Below, one piece after another: positions 1 through 11,362 of a DNA stretch of 64,000 bases. This stretch comes from Powellomyces hirtus (Eukaryota; Chytridiomycota; Chytridiomycetes; Spizellomycetales; Powellomycetaceae): contig JAHLKG010000005.1 of the NCBI GenBank assembly GCA_025526995.1, forward strand, positions 124,001 to 188,000. The letters are read 5' to 3'. The first letter of the stretch is position 1; the number at the start of each line of letters is the position of its first letter. The position numbers and the translations under genes were made by a program. The notes below the pieces were generated by a model. The model saw nothing but the letters and a program-made list of their open reading frames with translations, was not told the origin of the DNA and made no database searches.

Positions 1-48
1 TCATCGCATTGGCCATCACGCGTTCCGTTTCGACCGGCGCTCCCCATC

Positions 49-1513
49 ATGTCGTTTCTGGACCGCTTCTCGAAACGAATAGTCCACCTCGACGCCTTCC
101 CCAAAGTCCAGCGCAACATCCAGCAGGCGACGGGGTCGGGCGGTCTTCTCACCGTCTTTGTCGGTCTTCTCCTCGCCTACCTAGCCGCCTCCGAATTTGC
201 CCAGTACCGCGCCGTCAACCAGGAATATGAGTTTTTGGTTGACCAGGCCCGCAGCATGGACCATGGATTGCAAATTAATCTGGATCTTACCATTGCAATG
301 CCGTGTGATTGTGGGTGTTGGGAGCGGGAAGGAGGAGGCAGAGGGAAGAGATATTTATTTAGAATGTCTTCGTAGATTTGAGAGCGGATGTTCTGGACGT
401 CGGGGGTGTGTCGTTGCCCATGTCAAGAGAACTGAGTTCGCAAGCGGTAGGGTGCACTCATCTCTTGATGAGTCTCAGTCACAATCTAATCATTTCTGTT
501 GCGTCTCCCGCAGGTCACCTTCCAAACCAAAGGAACAAAACGATTAATGTATGGGTCAGGATTTTCATCAATCTTGATCCTCAACAGCTGAGCAACGATT
601 GGTTGTTTTTACAGAGATGTAGTCGGCAAAGACAAACTTGACATTCACAAGATTGTCGAAAAAGCGGGGAAGAAGTATCGAGAGCAGAATCTGGACGGTA
701 ATCCAGGTGCGACGATTTGCATCATTTGAGCGCAATTAGAGGAAATAAGCGGCGGCTCATTCTGTCCCTTTGAACGCAGAGAATAAAGGCGCGTGCAGGA
801 TTACGGGCGCGCTGAGAGTGGACAAAGTCTCCGGAATGCTGCATTTTACGGCACCGGGACATGGATATTCGGGTGGCCATACTCCGCATGATAGTCAGTA
901 CCATCAACATGTCTACCACCGCGCCGCACGGGGGCAAAACCAGCTAAACGCTCCTTCCGTCTCCTAGTCATGAACTTTACGCACCGCATTGACAAACTTT
1001 CGTTTGGTCAGTACTATCCCGGCCTGCATAACCCGCTGGACCGGACTCTCGAAACGGCGCGCTCGCCCATGGACATGTTCCAGTACTTTGTCGCCATCGT
1101 GCCGACCATCTACCTCGACGCCAACCGCGCATTTGGAAAAAAAGTCATCCTCACGAGTCAGTACGCCGTCACGGACTATCAGCGGTCGCTCGATCCGATG
1201 CATAATCAGGGCGGCGTGCCCGGCGTGTTTATCAAGTATGATATTGAGCCGATCATGGTGCGGATTACGGAAAGTCGGATGGGCATCTTGGGGTTCTTGA
1301 CCCGGTTTTGTGGAATTTTGGGAGGTAGGCAAATGATCATCTCTCTGACTGGAGGCGCTGAGCAAAGCGAATGCTGCTTCCCCTTCATTTTCTAGATCAA
1401 CTTTGCTAAAAATGTTCTTTCTCTGTCATATCTTCTTCTTTCTTTCAGGCATTTTCGTTACCGTTGGCATCATTTTAGACGTTTTCCGGTGGATCACGAG
1501 CTGGTTCATGTAA
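49..1513 (+). CDS. ERV41: Erv41/ERGIC2-type ER-Golgi vesicle protein
   Basis: Membrane protein of COPII vesicles that cycles between ER and Golgi and, in the known family, pairs with Erv46 as a cargo receptor. My model has seven exons: 49-310, 376-446, 514-548, 615-697, 780-893, 968-1324 and 1449-1513. All junctions are GT-AG and keep frame, giving 328 aa. The N-terminus (FSKRIVHLDAFPKV) is typical of the family. A first membrane segment lies at about residues 31-50 (GGLLTVFVGLLLAYLAASEF). The lumenal domain follows (AMPCDYLRADVLDV formed across junction 1; GACRITGALRVDKVSG after junction 4). The last exon encodes the second membrane segment (GIFVTVGIILDVFRW). Exon 3 is only 35 nt. The ATG at 49 gives the usual short cytosolic N-terminus. 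Family assignment is from recalled conserved blocks. Confidence 0.88.
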
Positions 1514-2689
1514 ATTGCAAACAGCTTTTACCTTTCCATGGAGACACGCGCACACACAAGTCCCAGTGCGGAAGACTTGCGTACGTGTGTGTGTGTGAAG
1601 CACTCCCGATATCTCACCAGCTCTCGCGCGCGCGTTCACCGCATGCTGTCTGGGCATACGTTCGAGTGGTTTTTGTTACATGTATATATGCTGGTCAGGC
1701 ATATGTTTACCCACGCATTAGATGTCCACTTGATTTTAAGGCAGATGAGCTTGAATGATCTGGTGGTATTGAGCTGAATCAAATGAAGGAAAACCCCACA
1801 TTGACAGAGAGCCATCTATTTGGGGAGCAGACGTTATACCAGGAGAAAAGGAAACAACATCTTGCTGGTGATGTAGGGTTCTGAAGTGAGGGGTTGTGAA
1901 AGGCAGCTCCCGTAGGTTTCCGACATAGTGTACGCTGCAACCTTGCAGACATTTTCAAAGGATCTATTAACGTCGTCGGCCGATGCCGTCTATATGGATA
2001 AGCTGGGAACAGGAGCACATTTGCTGTCTGCGTAGGTTTTCCCGATGTAGAGGGGTGTGGAGGCCTTGGATCTATGGCTTCATCGTCAGATTTGAACTGG
2101 CCTGCGAAACCCCGTTGCAGATGCCCCCAAATGATCAAAACGTCCGTCTGTGTAGATAAAGCGGGTATGGCGGGAATATCTCAGTAGGTATGAGAATCTC
2201 CGAACTGCACATTTGACATGTGCACGGGCTCTTGAGGCCATTTCCGTGTTCGCGCAAGATTTTGTCGGACCCCGATCTCTGATCGACACAGAGGACGGCA
2301 CAACAGCAATTCTCTCGCATATGCACACCCGATATTGTGGTGACGTGAGCCAAGGCCGTTCACAACCACTGACAAAAAAAACCATGTCAAAAGAAACCCC
2401 CGCACTCGCATTCAAGCGATGAAATTGCTCGATTTCTCCTGTCCATCCTCCCCCATCATACGTAACGACGCAAAAGTCAAGCAAAAAAAAAATGTACATG
2501 GACAGAGCGTGCGAAATCCACATCCATGGGCTCGACATTTTGCTCGCCACATCGGGGGCCACATTGGGAACACCTCGACACACGACTCTCACATTGAACA
2601 CTAGCGCAGCGCAAGCCACGGAAATTTTTAAATGGGCAAAGCTGCGACTCTGTGCATGTTTCGGTTGAATTTAAAATGATTGTGGTTTT
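1514..2689. other. Intergenic, no gene recognised
   Basis: About 1.2 kb with CA/GT-rich low-complexity stretches around 1545-1605. Open frames on both strands overlap one another and show no recognisable domain. Confidence 0.5.
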
Positions 2690-2761
2690 GGGCTCAGCCG
2701 AGAATCGAACTCGGGACCACCCGCACCCTAAGCGGGTATTATACCACTAAACCACTGAGCC
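2690..2761 (-). tRNA. tRNA-Pro (anticodon AGG)
   Basis: The 72-nt minus-strand sequence folds as a complete tRNA. The acceptor stem GGCTCAG pairs with CTGAGCC, with C as discriminator. The anticodon stem is CCCGC/GCGGG around the loop TTAGGGT, giving anticodon AGG (proline CCU, and CCC/CCA after A34 to inosine). The T arm carries GTTCGATTC. There is no intron. An identical copy lies at 60818-60889 in the opposite orientation. Confidence 0.95.
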
Positions 2762-3288
2762 TTTTGATCTATTAGCGTCAAGAAATGATGACGAGAAAGT
2801 TGTGTTAGCACACTCCTCCTTTCGCGTCGAATTATGCCTTACAATTATGCAACAGTAGCATGACCTTCATCTGTTCATCTCGACTGCTCTACCCGATATT
2901 GGCTGCAAACCTGATCCCGCACAGGCGTGCCACTCGGGCACATAGCAGCTGTCAGGCGAGAACCTTTGGTCGCTTGTCAGCCCGCAGCTTTGCTGTGGCT
3001 GTGACAAGCTGGGGTTCATCTCATCTTCGGGAATACGCCCTTGTCATGGAGCACGGCTATATGGGAGTAAGGAAACCTCTTGCTAGACTCAAGGCACAAT
3101 GCTATTAGCCACATATGGATTGCAATGTCCAAACTTTGTTCTTCATCGATCATGTTTTTTCAAGAATTGTCTGTAAAAAGACTTGCACGCCACCAGCATT
3201 AGACTGATGAATCACAATACTGTACGGAGAATGTGGGAGACTGCGGCGTCTTGCAAACTGTCAAACATCATTTCCTACGTCTGACATC
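2762..3288. other. Intergenic, no gene recognised
   Basis: Sequence between the tRNA and the decayed SET/MYND gene. Short open frames only, none with a recognisable motif. Confidence 0.5.
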
Positions 3289-4726
3289 TTGCTGCATTCA
3301 CATTGGCACCCAACGTTGCTTTCCAGAGGTCCGAACCGATTAATCGAGTGCATACGCAGGGATGGGCCGCAGGTGTATCCTTCCCACAACAAGGTGGTCT
3401 TGACCTATAGAGAGGATCGCGGACTCCATCTGGTTGCCACAACCGCGATCAGCAAGATGGATATTGTGCAGCAGGAACAACCTTTTTATACCATGATGGA
3501 TGCGGGGCAGAGCGAGCTGGACTACTGCAACCTTCTGCGCTGCTGTGCGAACGTCGGTGGCCCCGACAGCCGAATGATCTCTACTTTTGCCCTGACTGCA
3601 AGACGAGCCAAAGCAAAGATGTCGAGATGTATTGATGCGACCACTTCACAGGGGGAAAGCTTCGCCAAACTGAGCACATTGACGATGGCTGCATTGGCAA
3701 GCATCAGGACAGTATGGGGATAGTTATGAGTCTTGATGATGCTGGCACACCTCACCACACCAAGATTGACGAGCGTGCAGGTATAAATTTCAGTGCCGTT
3801 TTTCGATCTTTCCCCGAAAGAAATTGGTTTTTTACAAACCTCATGGCATTGTTCGACATTACACGCAGGGTCGACCACACTCCACATAGGATCGGTGGAG
3901 TCTTCCTTCCGCTTCTGTATTATGCAGATCATGCTTGTCGTCCAAATGTGAGCCCCGGCGATATCGGACCCGGACTCGAAAAATCGGTCGTTCGCATCAA
4001 CAGTCAACGGCAGCGGCAGGAGACTCAAAGCGAACTCGGCAGGATATGAAAGCGCCATCAAAACTTCTATATTGAGCGCCGTACGGGTACGGAGCAGCCC
4101 GTCGGTAGACATGAAACATGTGGAACCGACTGTTGCCCAGGTCAGCGGGCGATCATTCGCAAGGGTTTCCAACGACGTGAATGGAACATTGCTCTTCCAG
4201 ATTCCTTCAATGGAACCCCAACCTGTGCGCATTGGGCGACATAGAGCCTAGGAAAGTCGTATCGGTGACCTGCAGACCGGATGTCCTCTTCAAAAGCAAT
4301 TGGTCAAAGATTTGCAGTACCGCGTGTAACACTTCATCTTTGTAGACATACCGCTCAGACAGGCCGAGTTGCTCAAATCTTCTTTCCCAGCTCCCAGCGA
4401 GGCAATCAACATGATCTGGTGCAACACTGGTCTCGAAAACCACCGAGTTGACTTGGAAGAGCTACCAGATTTGGCCCACCATTACGAGTCCGGTCACTAC
4501 GACTCGGACGCTTCCCACCATTAACGTGGGGGGAGAGTTTTGTCATTGCCGCGACTGTCTACGCTGCATGGCATGTGACGCTGAAATGGACGGCCGTTGG
4601 TATTGTGCAAAGTGCAGGAACAGGTTGTACTGTCAGAGCGAGTGTCAGGTGGCACTTTGGCCGGAGCACAAGAAGTTAAGTATGTTCTTAGCTAGGCACC
4701 GAGAAGCCCTCCTCTCGGTCAAATGA
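3289..4726 (+). pseudogene. Decayed SET/MYND (SMYD-like) protein
   Basis: Fragments of a SMYD-type lysine methyltransferase-like protein are spread over shifting frames. Frame one (3289-3600) has no suitable ATG and carries a SET-N-like block (DRGLHLVATTAISKMDIVQQ). The reading then moves frame: a CPDC zinc-finger remnant near 3585-3600 is followed by an in-frame stop near 3632. The same frame then holds GGVFLPLLYYADHACRPNV (about 3892-3950), resembling the SET motif with N-H-S-C-x-P-N. A third frame from about 4040 is interrupted by stops near 4250 and 4326. A better-kept MYND-like finger (CMACDAEMDGRWYCAKC, YCQSEC, then EHKK) lies at 4565-4680, but its last cysteine is replaced by serine. 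No set of normal-length introns removes all the stops. I infer a pseudogene, though a badly modelled multi-intron gene or sequence errors are possible. Confidence 0.5.
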
Positions 4727-5113
4727 GACTGGCAGGCCATTAGACTAGTTATAATAAGCTGCTTCAGATTATGACTTGAACGCGATGCTAAAACGTAGTT
4801 ATTCTGAAACATTGCTTTGGTCGTATCATCTAGAAACGGACAACATTACGAATCATTCTGCGTGGATACAACATGAGATTTGCGCTCCGGCACTGATGAT
4901 TGAAGAGCGGAAGCGAAATGATAGCAGTTATGTTTGGCGTGCAACCTGTATTATGTAGCATGTATGTGTGAAAGAAGTGCTTGTAGTAAGGAATTCATGT
5001 GGAACAGGAAGGATGGGGAAATATGCTACTGCTGCCTACAATGATGCTAACTAAGTAATAAATACATGTGTATATGCGTGTTTTGAAGAGGGGGATGTGT
5101 TCAGAGTGAGCAT
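4727..5113. other. Intergenic (3' flanks)
   Basis: AT-rich spacer between the decayed gene and the 3' end of the minus-strand PPR gene. It probably holds the PPR gene's 3' UTR. No gene seen. Confidence 0.5.
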
Positions 5114-7816
5114 CTATGGTATCAGCGCGGACATCTGCTTTCCAAAGTCTCCCTTGCTCCTCGCTCCCCGTACGGGCTTGAACCCGGATAATTCGTCTAC
5201 ATCGTTTTCGAAATCTGTGCCGTCTTCATCCTCGCGTTCCAACAGATGGGGCTGCATGTCCTTGACAAACGCCATGAACGCAGCTCTTGCATTTGTGAGC
5301 TGTTTTTTCCACTCGTAACCGTTGGATTTGACCGCGCCGTCGATTGCGTCCGCGAACGTGCGCAGGAGATCGACGTATTCGCGGGAGGTGAGTTCGTGGC
5401 CTTCGTTCCGCATGTCCACGACAGTTCCAACCATGTGGTCGGGCATGGCGCATCGGGCTTCAAGATGGAGGAGATGTATGTACGCTGGTCGGTTCAGTGT
5501 GAATTGCTTTTGCAGTGCAGATGGTTTCTGGTTTTGGGTTGTGAGCATCTCAATTGCCGCGCGGGCGGTTTTGAGTTGGGCCAAGTGGCGAACACCGAGG
5601 AGGAGGGTGGCGATGGCTTGTGGTGGGATCTGCGTTTGTGTCGAGGCTGCATGCTGCTGGAGGGCCACGAAGACAACGACCATGTTAAAAGGGTCGCGGC
5701 GCTGCCGGTGGGCTTCCATTGCGAACCGGAAGACCTCGGGGTTTAGAGGTGACGACGTGGCGGTTTTATTCGCTGATGCAAACATGAGCTCTTTGTACAA
5801 CGCCAGCACAATGTCGCATTGCTGCTTAACCATAGTTTCATCTGCAAGAGTGTCAGGTGTGCTCTCGGCGACCATGGCGGCATTTTCCAGCTCCTGGCCG
5901 GTCTCGATCAGCAGCTTGGTAAACTGGTCACTGGCGTCATCAAACGATTTTCCCAACGGTCGGTCTTCGCTTCCCTTCCCAGCCCCGGCTCGCATGCGGG
6001 ACAGGACGAATGCCGCATTTTTCCACTCTCGGGCGCGAATGAGGGCGCGGATGAGCGCCGAGCAGATTTCAAAAGAAGGTTCCATCCTGTCTTGCCGGAG
6101 CATATCGTGGTATAACTCCATTGCGCGCTTCGTATTGTTCACAACGATGAAGCCCTCAATGACGGTCGCATAGGTAATTTCGTTTGGTCCGTTCGTGGCG
6201 TAATTGGCAGCGGAGAGCTGCGGGGAGTATCGGAGCCGCGACCAGAGATCTTCCAGGACATCTGTCTGGAAGGCTTTAGCTGCGGCTTCGAGGACAATGT
6301 TGTACCCGACGCGGGACACAGGGTGGCCATCAGTTTCGCTCTGCAGCAGGACGCGAGTGGCGTCGGCGACGTTGAGGGTCTTGGCGTAGGCGGTGATGAT
6401 GGACCTGTATAAGCCGGGAAGGTGCTGTTTGGCGTGTTTTGGGTGGGCGCGTTTCATGGCTGCGATGAGTTGTTCGGCTTCTAATGGGCGTCCGCCATTG
6501 CAGAACGCGTGGGCGAGGGTGTGGTACATCACTGCGTCGGGTTGGAGCTTATACGTCTTGACCATGTCGTCAACAGTCTTGATGGCGCCGTCCAAGTCGC
6601 CCAGGTTAGTTTGAGCGTGGATGACCGAGTTGAATGTGTGACTGTCCGGTTCGAGCTTGTCTTCGACGAGTTTCTCAAAGTATTCTTTAACTTTCTCCAG
6701 CTGCGCCTTTTTTGCAAACCCACCCATGATCGTCGAGTAGTCATACGCGTCGGGCTGCAACCCCCGCGCCTTCTTATCCGCAAACCACTTTTCCGCCATT
6801 TCCAAGTCGCCGTGACGAACATGCATCTTGATCAAAATTGAGAACGTGCGTTCATTGGGCTCGTACGTCAGATCGAGCATGTCCTGATAGTACTTCCACA
6901 CCATCTCTGCTCGCCCGTCATCTGCAGCGCCGCCCATCAGCACGTTGAAAGAAGTCACGTCCGGGGCCACACCTTCGTTGATCATCCGGTCAAAGAACTT
7001 GACCGCAGCATCAAATTGCCCAATGTTGACGTACATCTTCATAAACAGATTGTACGTGTGCATATTTGGCGCGAGGCCCTGTGCCGCCAGTTTCCTCAGC
7101 ACGTTGCGGCACCCTTCGAGATCCCCAAGCCGCGCGTAACCCGTCATCAGGATATTGTACATGTCGGTCGTAGGCAGGAACCCTTGCTCCTTCATCATCC
7201 CAAACACCTGCAGAGCATAGTCGATTTTGGGCGGTCGATGAGATACCAACAGGTTCATCAGATCCTCAAAGTGCGACAGCTTCAGCTGAGCTCGCTCTGT
7301 TTCGTCGAAAATGAGGTCCTGGAATTTCAACCATGCCCCCACTCTGTCGCCTTCCTTCAGGCCCTTCTCGAAACCCGCAAAGTCAGGCGGGTAGACCTTT
7401 CGTGGTGGCCCCCGCACAACCTCATCGAAAGGATCTTCCACTGCTTTTGGTCGTTCTCTTCGCTCATTCCGCTTTGGGGCGCGGTCGAATCTTGGGGCTC
7501 GGTCGTACCGGTCATGTCGATCATTTCGGTCGCCATACATCCTATTCCCGCTGGGACCCACATCGTTCAGGTTGCCATAAATTGTATTCTCGCGGGGACC
7601 CACATCGTTCCGGTCGCCGCCATACAACTTCTTCCCGTTGTAAACCACACGTCCCTTCCCACGGGCGAATCCTGGCGCCTGCGGTGGGCCTTGAGCGGCA
7701 GTGTATTCTAGTCGTGAGAGAACTTGAATGCTGCTGCTGCTGTTAAGCGTTGGCCGCGTACAGCGAGCGGCTATAACAGCCGCCCCAGAGCGCTGTGTTC
7801 GTAGCAGACAGTGCAT
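5114..7816 (-). CDS. Mitochondrial-type pentatricopeptide repeat protein
   Basis: Single-exon 900-aa protein built from tandem PPR units of about 35 residues, the helical-hairpin repeats that bind RNA in organelles. Clear repeats read YNILMTGYARLGDLEGCRNV, then units with YNLFMKMYVNIGQFDAAVKF, FNVLMGGAADDGRAEMVWKY and similar, covering roughly residues 180-480, with further degenerate repeats to about 700. The frame stays open to 7960 but the codon there is GTG. The first ATG is at 7816, and it starts a basic, serine-rich leader (MHCLLRTQRSGAAVIAARC) that looks like a mitochondrial presequence. A basic, arginine/aspartate/tyrosine-rich linker follows. An acidic stretch precedes the C-terminus. 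A role in mitochondrial RNA processing or translation is inferred from the family; I cannot name an orthologue. Confidence 0.88.
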   Translation of the reverse strand: MHCLLRTQRSGAAVIAARCTRPTLNSSSSIQVLSRLEYTAAQGPPQAPGFARGKGRVVYNGKKLYGGDRNDVGPRENTIYGNLNDVGPSGNRMYGDRNDRHDRYDRAPRFDRAPKRNERRERPKAVEDPFDEVVRGPPRKVYPPDFAGFEKGLKEGDRVGAWLKFQDLIFDETERAQLKLSHFEDLMNLLVSHRPPKIDYALQVFGMMKEQGFLPTTDMYNILMTGYARLGDLEGCRNVLRKLAAQGLAPNMHTYNLFMKMYVNIGQFDAAVKFFDRMINEGVAPDVTSFNVLMGGAADDGRAEMVWKYYQDMLDLTYEPNERTFSILIKMHVRHGDLEMAEKWFADKKARGLQPDAYDYSTIMGGFAKKAQLEKVKEYFEKLVEDKLEPDSHTFNSVIHAQTNLGDLDGAIKTVDDMVKTYKLQPDAVMYHTLAHAFCNGGRPLEAEQLIAAMKRAHPKHAKQHLPGLYRSIITAYAKTLNVADATRVLLQSETDGHPVSRVGYNIVLEAAAKAFQTDVLEDLWSRLRYSPQLSAANYATNGPNEITYATVIEGFIVVNNTKRAMELYHDMLRQDRMEPSFEICSALIRALIRAREWKNAAFVLSRMRAGAGKGSEDRPLGKSFDDASDQFTKLLIETGQELENAAMVAESTPDTLADETMVKQQCDIVLALYKELMFASANKTATSSPLNPEVFRFAMEAHRQRRDPFNMVVVFVALQQHAASTQTQIPPQAIATLLLGVRHLAQLKTARAAIEMLTTQNQKPSALQKQFTLNRPAYIHLLHLEARCAMPDHMVGTVVDMRNEGHELTSREYVDLLRTFADAIDGAVKSNGYEWKKQLTNARAAFMAFVKDMQPHLLEREDEDGTDFENDVDELSGFKPVRGARSKGDFGKQMSALIP

Positions 7817-8401
7817 TGCGAATGTGCTGCAGGAATATAGTCCTAGTGTGGTGTTCTGTGTCAATTTGAAAACCGTCGAGAAAATGCGAAATTCCGAACG
7901 TTTTGCAAAGCGACTCCGTGTTTTCGACGCGATCACGTGTATCTCGTCAGCAACTGCCACGCTGTCAATTATGCTGTTAACCCGCTCACACCCCGACTAA
8001 CCCGCGTTTGTTCTGCACTTTGTATGCCTTTGAGTTACTGATTCATGTGCTTGGGAGTCTAAATGGGATATGAGGTTCAGAATAAAAGTGCACATGAATT
8101 GCTCTACTTTTGCCGTTTTTCGCACAAGGTCTCTACCACTTGGCACTTGAAGAGACGCTTTCATATTGTCAGAGTAGCGCTAAAGCCCCGTGGTTTGACA
8201 GAATAAAAAAATTAAAACCAGTTGGTAGCTTTGCACTGTGTGTAGGTAGCTGTGCGCGGGAGGCAAATCACCCCTCGGGGAATACGCGTCTCGCACGTAA
8301 GCGAAGCGAACCCCAATAGTCCGCACACAGTAGATTCATTTTATAACCACCAGAGAGCTCACATACAAGGTTGACTTAGGCACACAGGACAAACACCGAA
8401 G
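7817..8401. other. Divergent promoter region, PPR / carbonic anhydrase
   Basis: The 585-bp spacer separates two genes transcribed away from each other, so it should hold both promoters. It has a short AT-rich tract near 8200-8215. No gene seen. Confidence 0.5.
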
Positions 8402-9644
8402 ATGTCTTCAGACCAGCCCACCCCACTCATACACAACAACAGCAGCGAACGCGAGTTTAGCCCGCTCGACAGTTCAACGATCGCGGAACGTATCCGTCGT
8501 GCCAACGAACAGATCGTCCCCGCCCATGGGCACACATCCATCAGCGTGCGCCTGGAGCAAAGCTGCAAGGATGTCATGGACGAGTTGGAAGCCAACGCCG
8601 CTGCTAGTGATGACAGTGCCAATCAAGGCAATGACGGCACACCGACTTTGCGCCGACCGACAACCCTGAGGCGGGCGGCTAGCAAGAGGGGAAGTAGCGC
8701 TGCCGCATCCTCTCCGGGATCGGCGACACCGGGGGAAACGTTGAGGAAGTTGTCGAAATTGAACCCTTCAATGCGTGAGTGGCACGACACCAAATTTTGA
8801 AAAGGAACATGGAAAACGGTTCTAACGCCAGTTTCTTTGTGCTGCACGTATTCCATCATGTTGATTTACAGACATCCAGCGCGAGCACATGAGCAAATTC
8901 CTATCCGGGTTCCGCCGCTTCCACAATCGGTACTTTGCGGACAACACCTCCGTCTTCTCCAACCTCCAACACGGTCAAGCGCCCAAAACGTTGCTGATTG
9001 GATGCTGCGATTCGCGTTGCGACCCAGCCATCATCACCGACTGTGATCCCGGCGACATCTTCGTCGTTCGCAACGTGGCCAACCTAGTTCCTCCTTACAT
9101 CGCCAACGAAACCGGGGCTTTGCACGGCACGTCGGCGGCCATGGAATTCGCTGTCAAGGGTCTCAAAGTGGCCAGCATCATTGTGTTGGGGCATACCCAG
9201 TGCGGAGGCATTGCGGCATTGTTAAAAGGAGATCACAAAGGATTGGAGTTTATTGAGAGTTGGATGCGGATTGCTCAGCGCGCCAAAGAGACCACATTGA
9301 AGAACTTTAGCGACAAAGATTACGCCGTTCAAGCGCGCGCTTGCGAACACGCCTCCATCTTGTGCTCGTTGCAAAACCTGACCACGTACCCGTGGATTAA
9401 GGAGCGTCTGGCAACCGGAGAGATCAGCATCAATGGATGGTACTTTGACTTTTCGACGGGAGATCTGCTTGCGTACGATCCGGACTCGGACTCGTTCCAG
9501 AGTATCCTCGACGGTGGACACGCGGAAGAGGAAGCGGCTGCACCGCCGAGTCCTCCCGCGTTAGCGGAGAAGCACCAGCAAGAGCAGCAGGAGCAGGTTA
9601 TGGGAACACTGCCCTCGGGAGCCAAAGTTTCGGCGGCTCAGTGA
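8402..9644 (+). CDS. NCE103: Beta-class carbonic anhydrase
   Basis: Zinc enzyme interconverting CO2 and bicarbonate, supplying bicarbonate for carboxylations. Two exons, 8402-8774 and 8872-9644 (intron 97 nt, GTGAGT...TTACAG), give 381 aa. The catalytic domain begins around residue 125. It carries the beta-class signatures: GCCDSRCDP (zinc Cys plus the Asp-Arg dyad), FVVRNVANLVPPY, and GHTQCGG with the zinc His and Cys. SINGWYFDFSTGDLLAYDPD near the C-terminus is also typical. The first 120 residues form a hydrophilic serine/threonine/alanine-rich extension not needed for catalysis. A glutamine/glutamate-rich tail follows the domain. I see no obvious mitochondrial leader, so a cytosolic place is likely. 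The gene symbol is the yeast homologue's. Confidence 0.93.
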
Positions 9645-9865
9645 GAACAGCTTGAGGATAAGATAGAAAAGTTGAGACTATCACATGTAATCGCAAATGA
9701 GCCTTTCAAAATCAATACAATGCAAAGTGGCAGATGTATTTACTTGTGCATCGATCTCAGCACAACGTAGCGTGAAACCTGAAGAAAAGTAAAGCAGGAA
9801 AAGCTTAATAGTTGTAGGTTCCAGGATACCATGTAAAGGGAAGATGCAGTCCTAAGCTTCAGATA

Positions 9866-11362
9866 TTACACGAGAACAAAGTTGGCATCATCAAGAGCTG
9901 CGGTACCGGGGCCCTTCAAAAAGGCTTCGATCTTTTCCACAAATTCCGGCATTTCCTCCGTGTACAGATTGATTCCGAACATTAGCCCGTCGGAGGTCGG
10001 GGGCGGGGCAGGCCACACACCCAACAGGTTGGCCAATCTCGGGTTAGAACCCCCGCACAATGGGACAAATCTGACGGGCGCGCCCGAGCCAAAGTCTGGC
10101 TTGTACAAATCAGCGCGAGTCCACTGCGATATAAGGACGTCTTGCGGGGTGCGTGGACCGTCGCCAAACAGATTGCCAGCAATCATGGCGGCTCCTCCGA
10201 GCCCACGATCGACCGCAGCCTGCATGAAACCCAGGCAGCCTGAGACGAGGTCAGGGTCGAGTACGGCGTCGCGGATTTGGCTCGCGAGGACGTGCAGCGG
10301 CATCGCGGCGGCATCTTTGGCGGGCAAGGCAACACCGCCCATGACACATCCGTGGGCTTTCGGCAGCGGAGTGTGCAGGCGCAAACGAGCATCGACTGCC
10401 ATCAAATATTGCGAAAGACCTGGTTCCCGCAACGACGCCAGGGTTTTCCACAAGAATGCGCACAGGCAGTCGTGTTCCGACACGCGCTCATCGTGCGAGC
10501 GTACAGACTGCTTGAGGTTGTCCAATACACGTTGAGGAAGGTGGAAGGTGCGGAAAGTGGTCCGCGGGTTGACGAAACACTCTTTCATAATAACTGCGCC
10601 GACACCTTCGAGAACCTCTGGTGCAGGGAACATTGCGGCGCCCTTTTTAGGGTCAGGAACGCTGACATCCCCTGTGAACTTGACTTGGTTTACTGGGTCA
10701 GAAAACGCAGCAATGGCCGCGGCTGTTTGATCAGTGTCGAAGAAGGAAAGGGCTCCACGAGTGGCGTCAGCCCAGTCGTTCATGAAGAAACCGATGCAGG
10801 TTTGGTCGAAGAGAAAGTGGGGAAATCGGACTGCGATCACGCTGGTTCCATCGGAAAGGGTCGTGAGCGTGGCCGAGAGGAGGGGCGCGCGTTGAGAGAT
10901 AAAGTCTTCCTTCATGATTGGGCAGGAAGCAGGGAGCAGTTCGTCGAGTGCCGGATGGGGCTCGTGGACAGCCTTCGGTGGGGAATCAACCAAATCCTCA
11001 AAGCCAAGGTGGTGGTTCCCTCCAACCAGTCCTTTTGCAAAGGGAATACCCTCGTTGCTGAGCTCGATCTTGATTAATCCTTCCTTTGTGATCTCCACCA
11101 TTCTTCCCGCGTAGATTGGATGTTTTTGGAGCACTTGAGCGAGAGCCTCAGCGAGGACGTCATAGTCAAGTTGGTGATCGAAAAACCAGGCTTGAGGAAC
11201 GGACAAGAGGCTCGTGTAAGTGCCAACGATAGAAAGTGTGACGTGGGATTCAGTGTTGATCTTGTTTGGGGCATGAATGAATTTCGGCGCGAGGAGTTTG
11301 ATGAAGGGAGATCGAGGAGTGGTATCCTGGACTGCGGCGGACGGAGTCGAGGTGGTGAGCAT
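9866..11362 (-). CDS. BAHD-family (HxxxD) acyltransferase
   Basis: Intronless 498-aa protein of the PF02458-type transferase family, which moves acyl groups from acyl-CoA to alcohols or amines in specialised metabolism. The catalytic HxxxD is at residues 182-186 (VRFPHFLFDQ). The structural DFGWG motif appears as DFGSG near residue 430 (YKPDFGSGAPVRFV). The N-terminal half-domain starts with a typical beta-strand entry (LAPKFIHAPNKINTESHVTL). Length is normal for the family. No signal peptide or membrane segment is seen, so it is probably cytosolic. The neighbours are a carbonic anhydrase and an antiporter, so there is no pathway context, and the acceptor cannot be predicted. The tryptophan-to-serine change in DFGWG is common enough not to imply loss of activity. 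Confidence 0.88.
   Translation of the reverse strand: MLTTSTPSAAVQDTTPRSPFIKLLAPKFIHAPNKINTESHVTLSIVGTYTSLLSVPQAWFFDHQLDYDVLAEALAQVLQKHPIYAGRMVEITKEGLIKIELSNEGIPFAKGLVGGNHHLGFEDLVDSPPKAVHEPHPALDELLPASCPIMKEDFISQRAPLLSATLTTLSDGTSVIAVRFPHFLFDQTCIGFFMNDWADATRGALSFFDTDQTAAAIAAFSDPVNQVKFTGDVSVPDPKKGAAMFPAPEVLEGVGAVIMKECFVNPRTTFRTFHLPQRVLDNLKQSVRSHDERVSEHDCLCAFLWKTLASLREPGLSQYLMAVDARLRLHTPLPKAHGCVMGGVALPAKDAAAMPLHVLASQIRDAVLDPDLVSGCLGFMQAAVDRGLGGAAMIAGNLFGDGPRTPQDVLISQWTRADLYKPDFGSGAPVRFVPLCGGSNPRLANLLGVWPAPPPTSDGLMFGINLYTEEMPEFVEKIEAFLKGPGTAALDDANFVLV

Noticed and set aside
2086..2619. 177-codon minus-strand frame in the first intergenic region
   Set aside because: No known motif, and it overlaps other frames of similar length. 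The composition looks random.
3522..4232. 236-codon minus-strand frame
   Set aside because: It is antisense to the SET-like fragments, has no recognisable domain and lies over a region that makes better sense on the plus strand.
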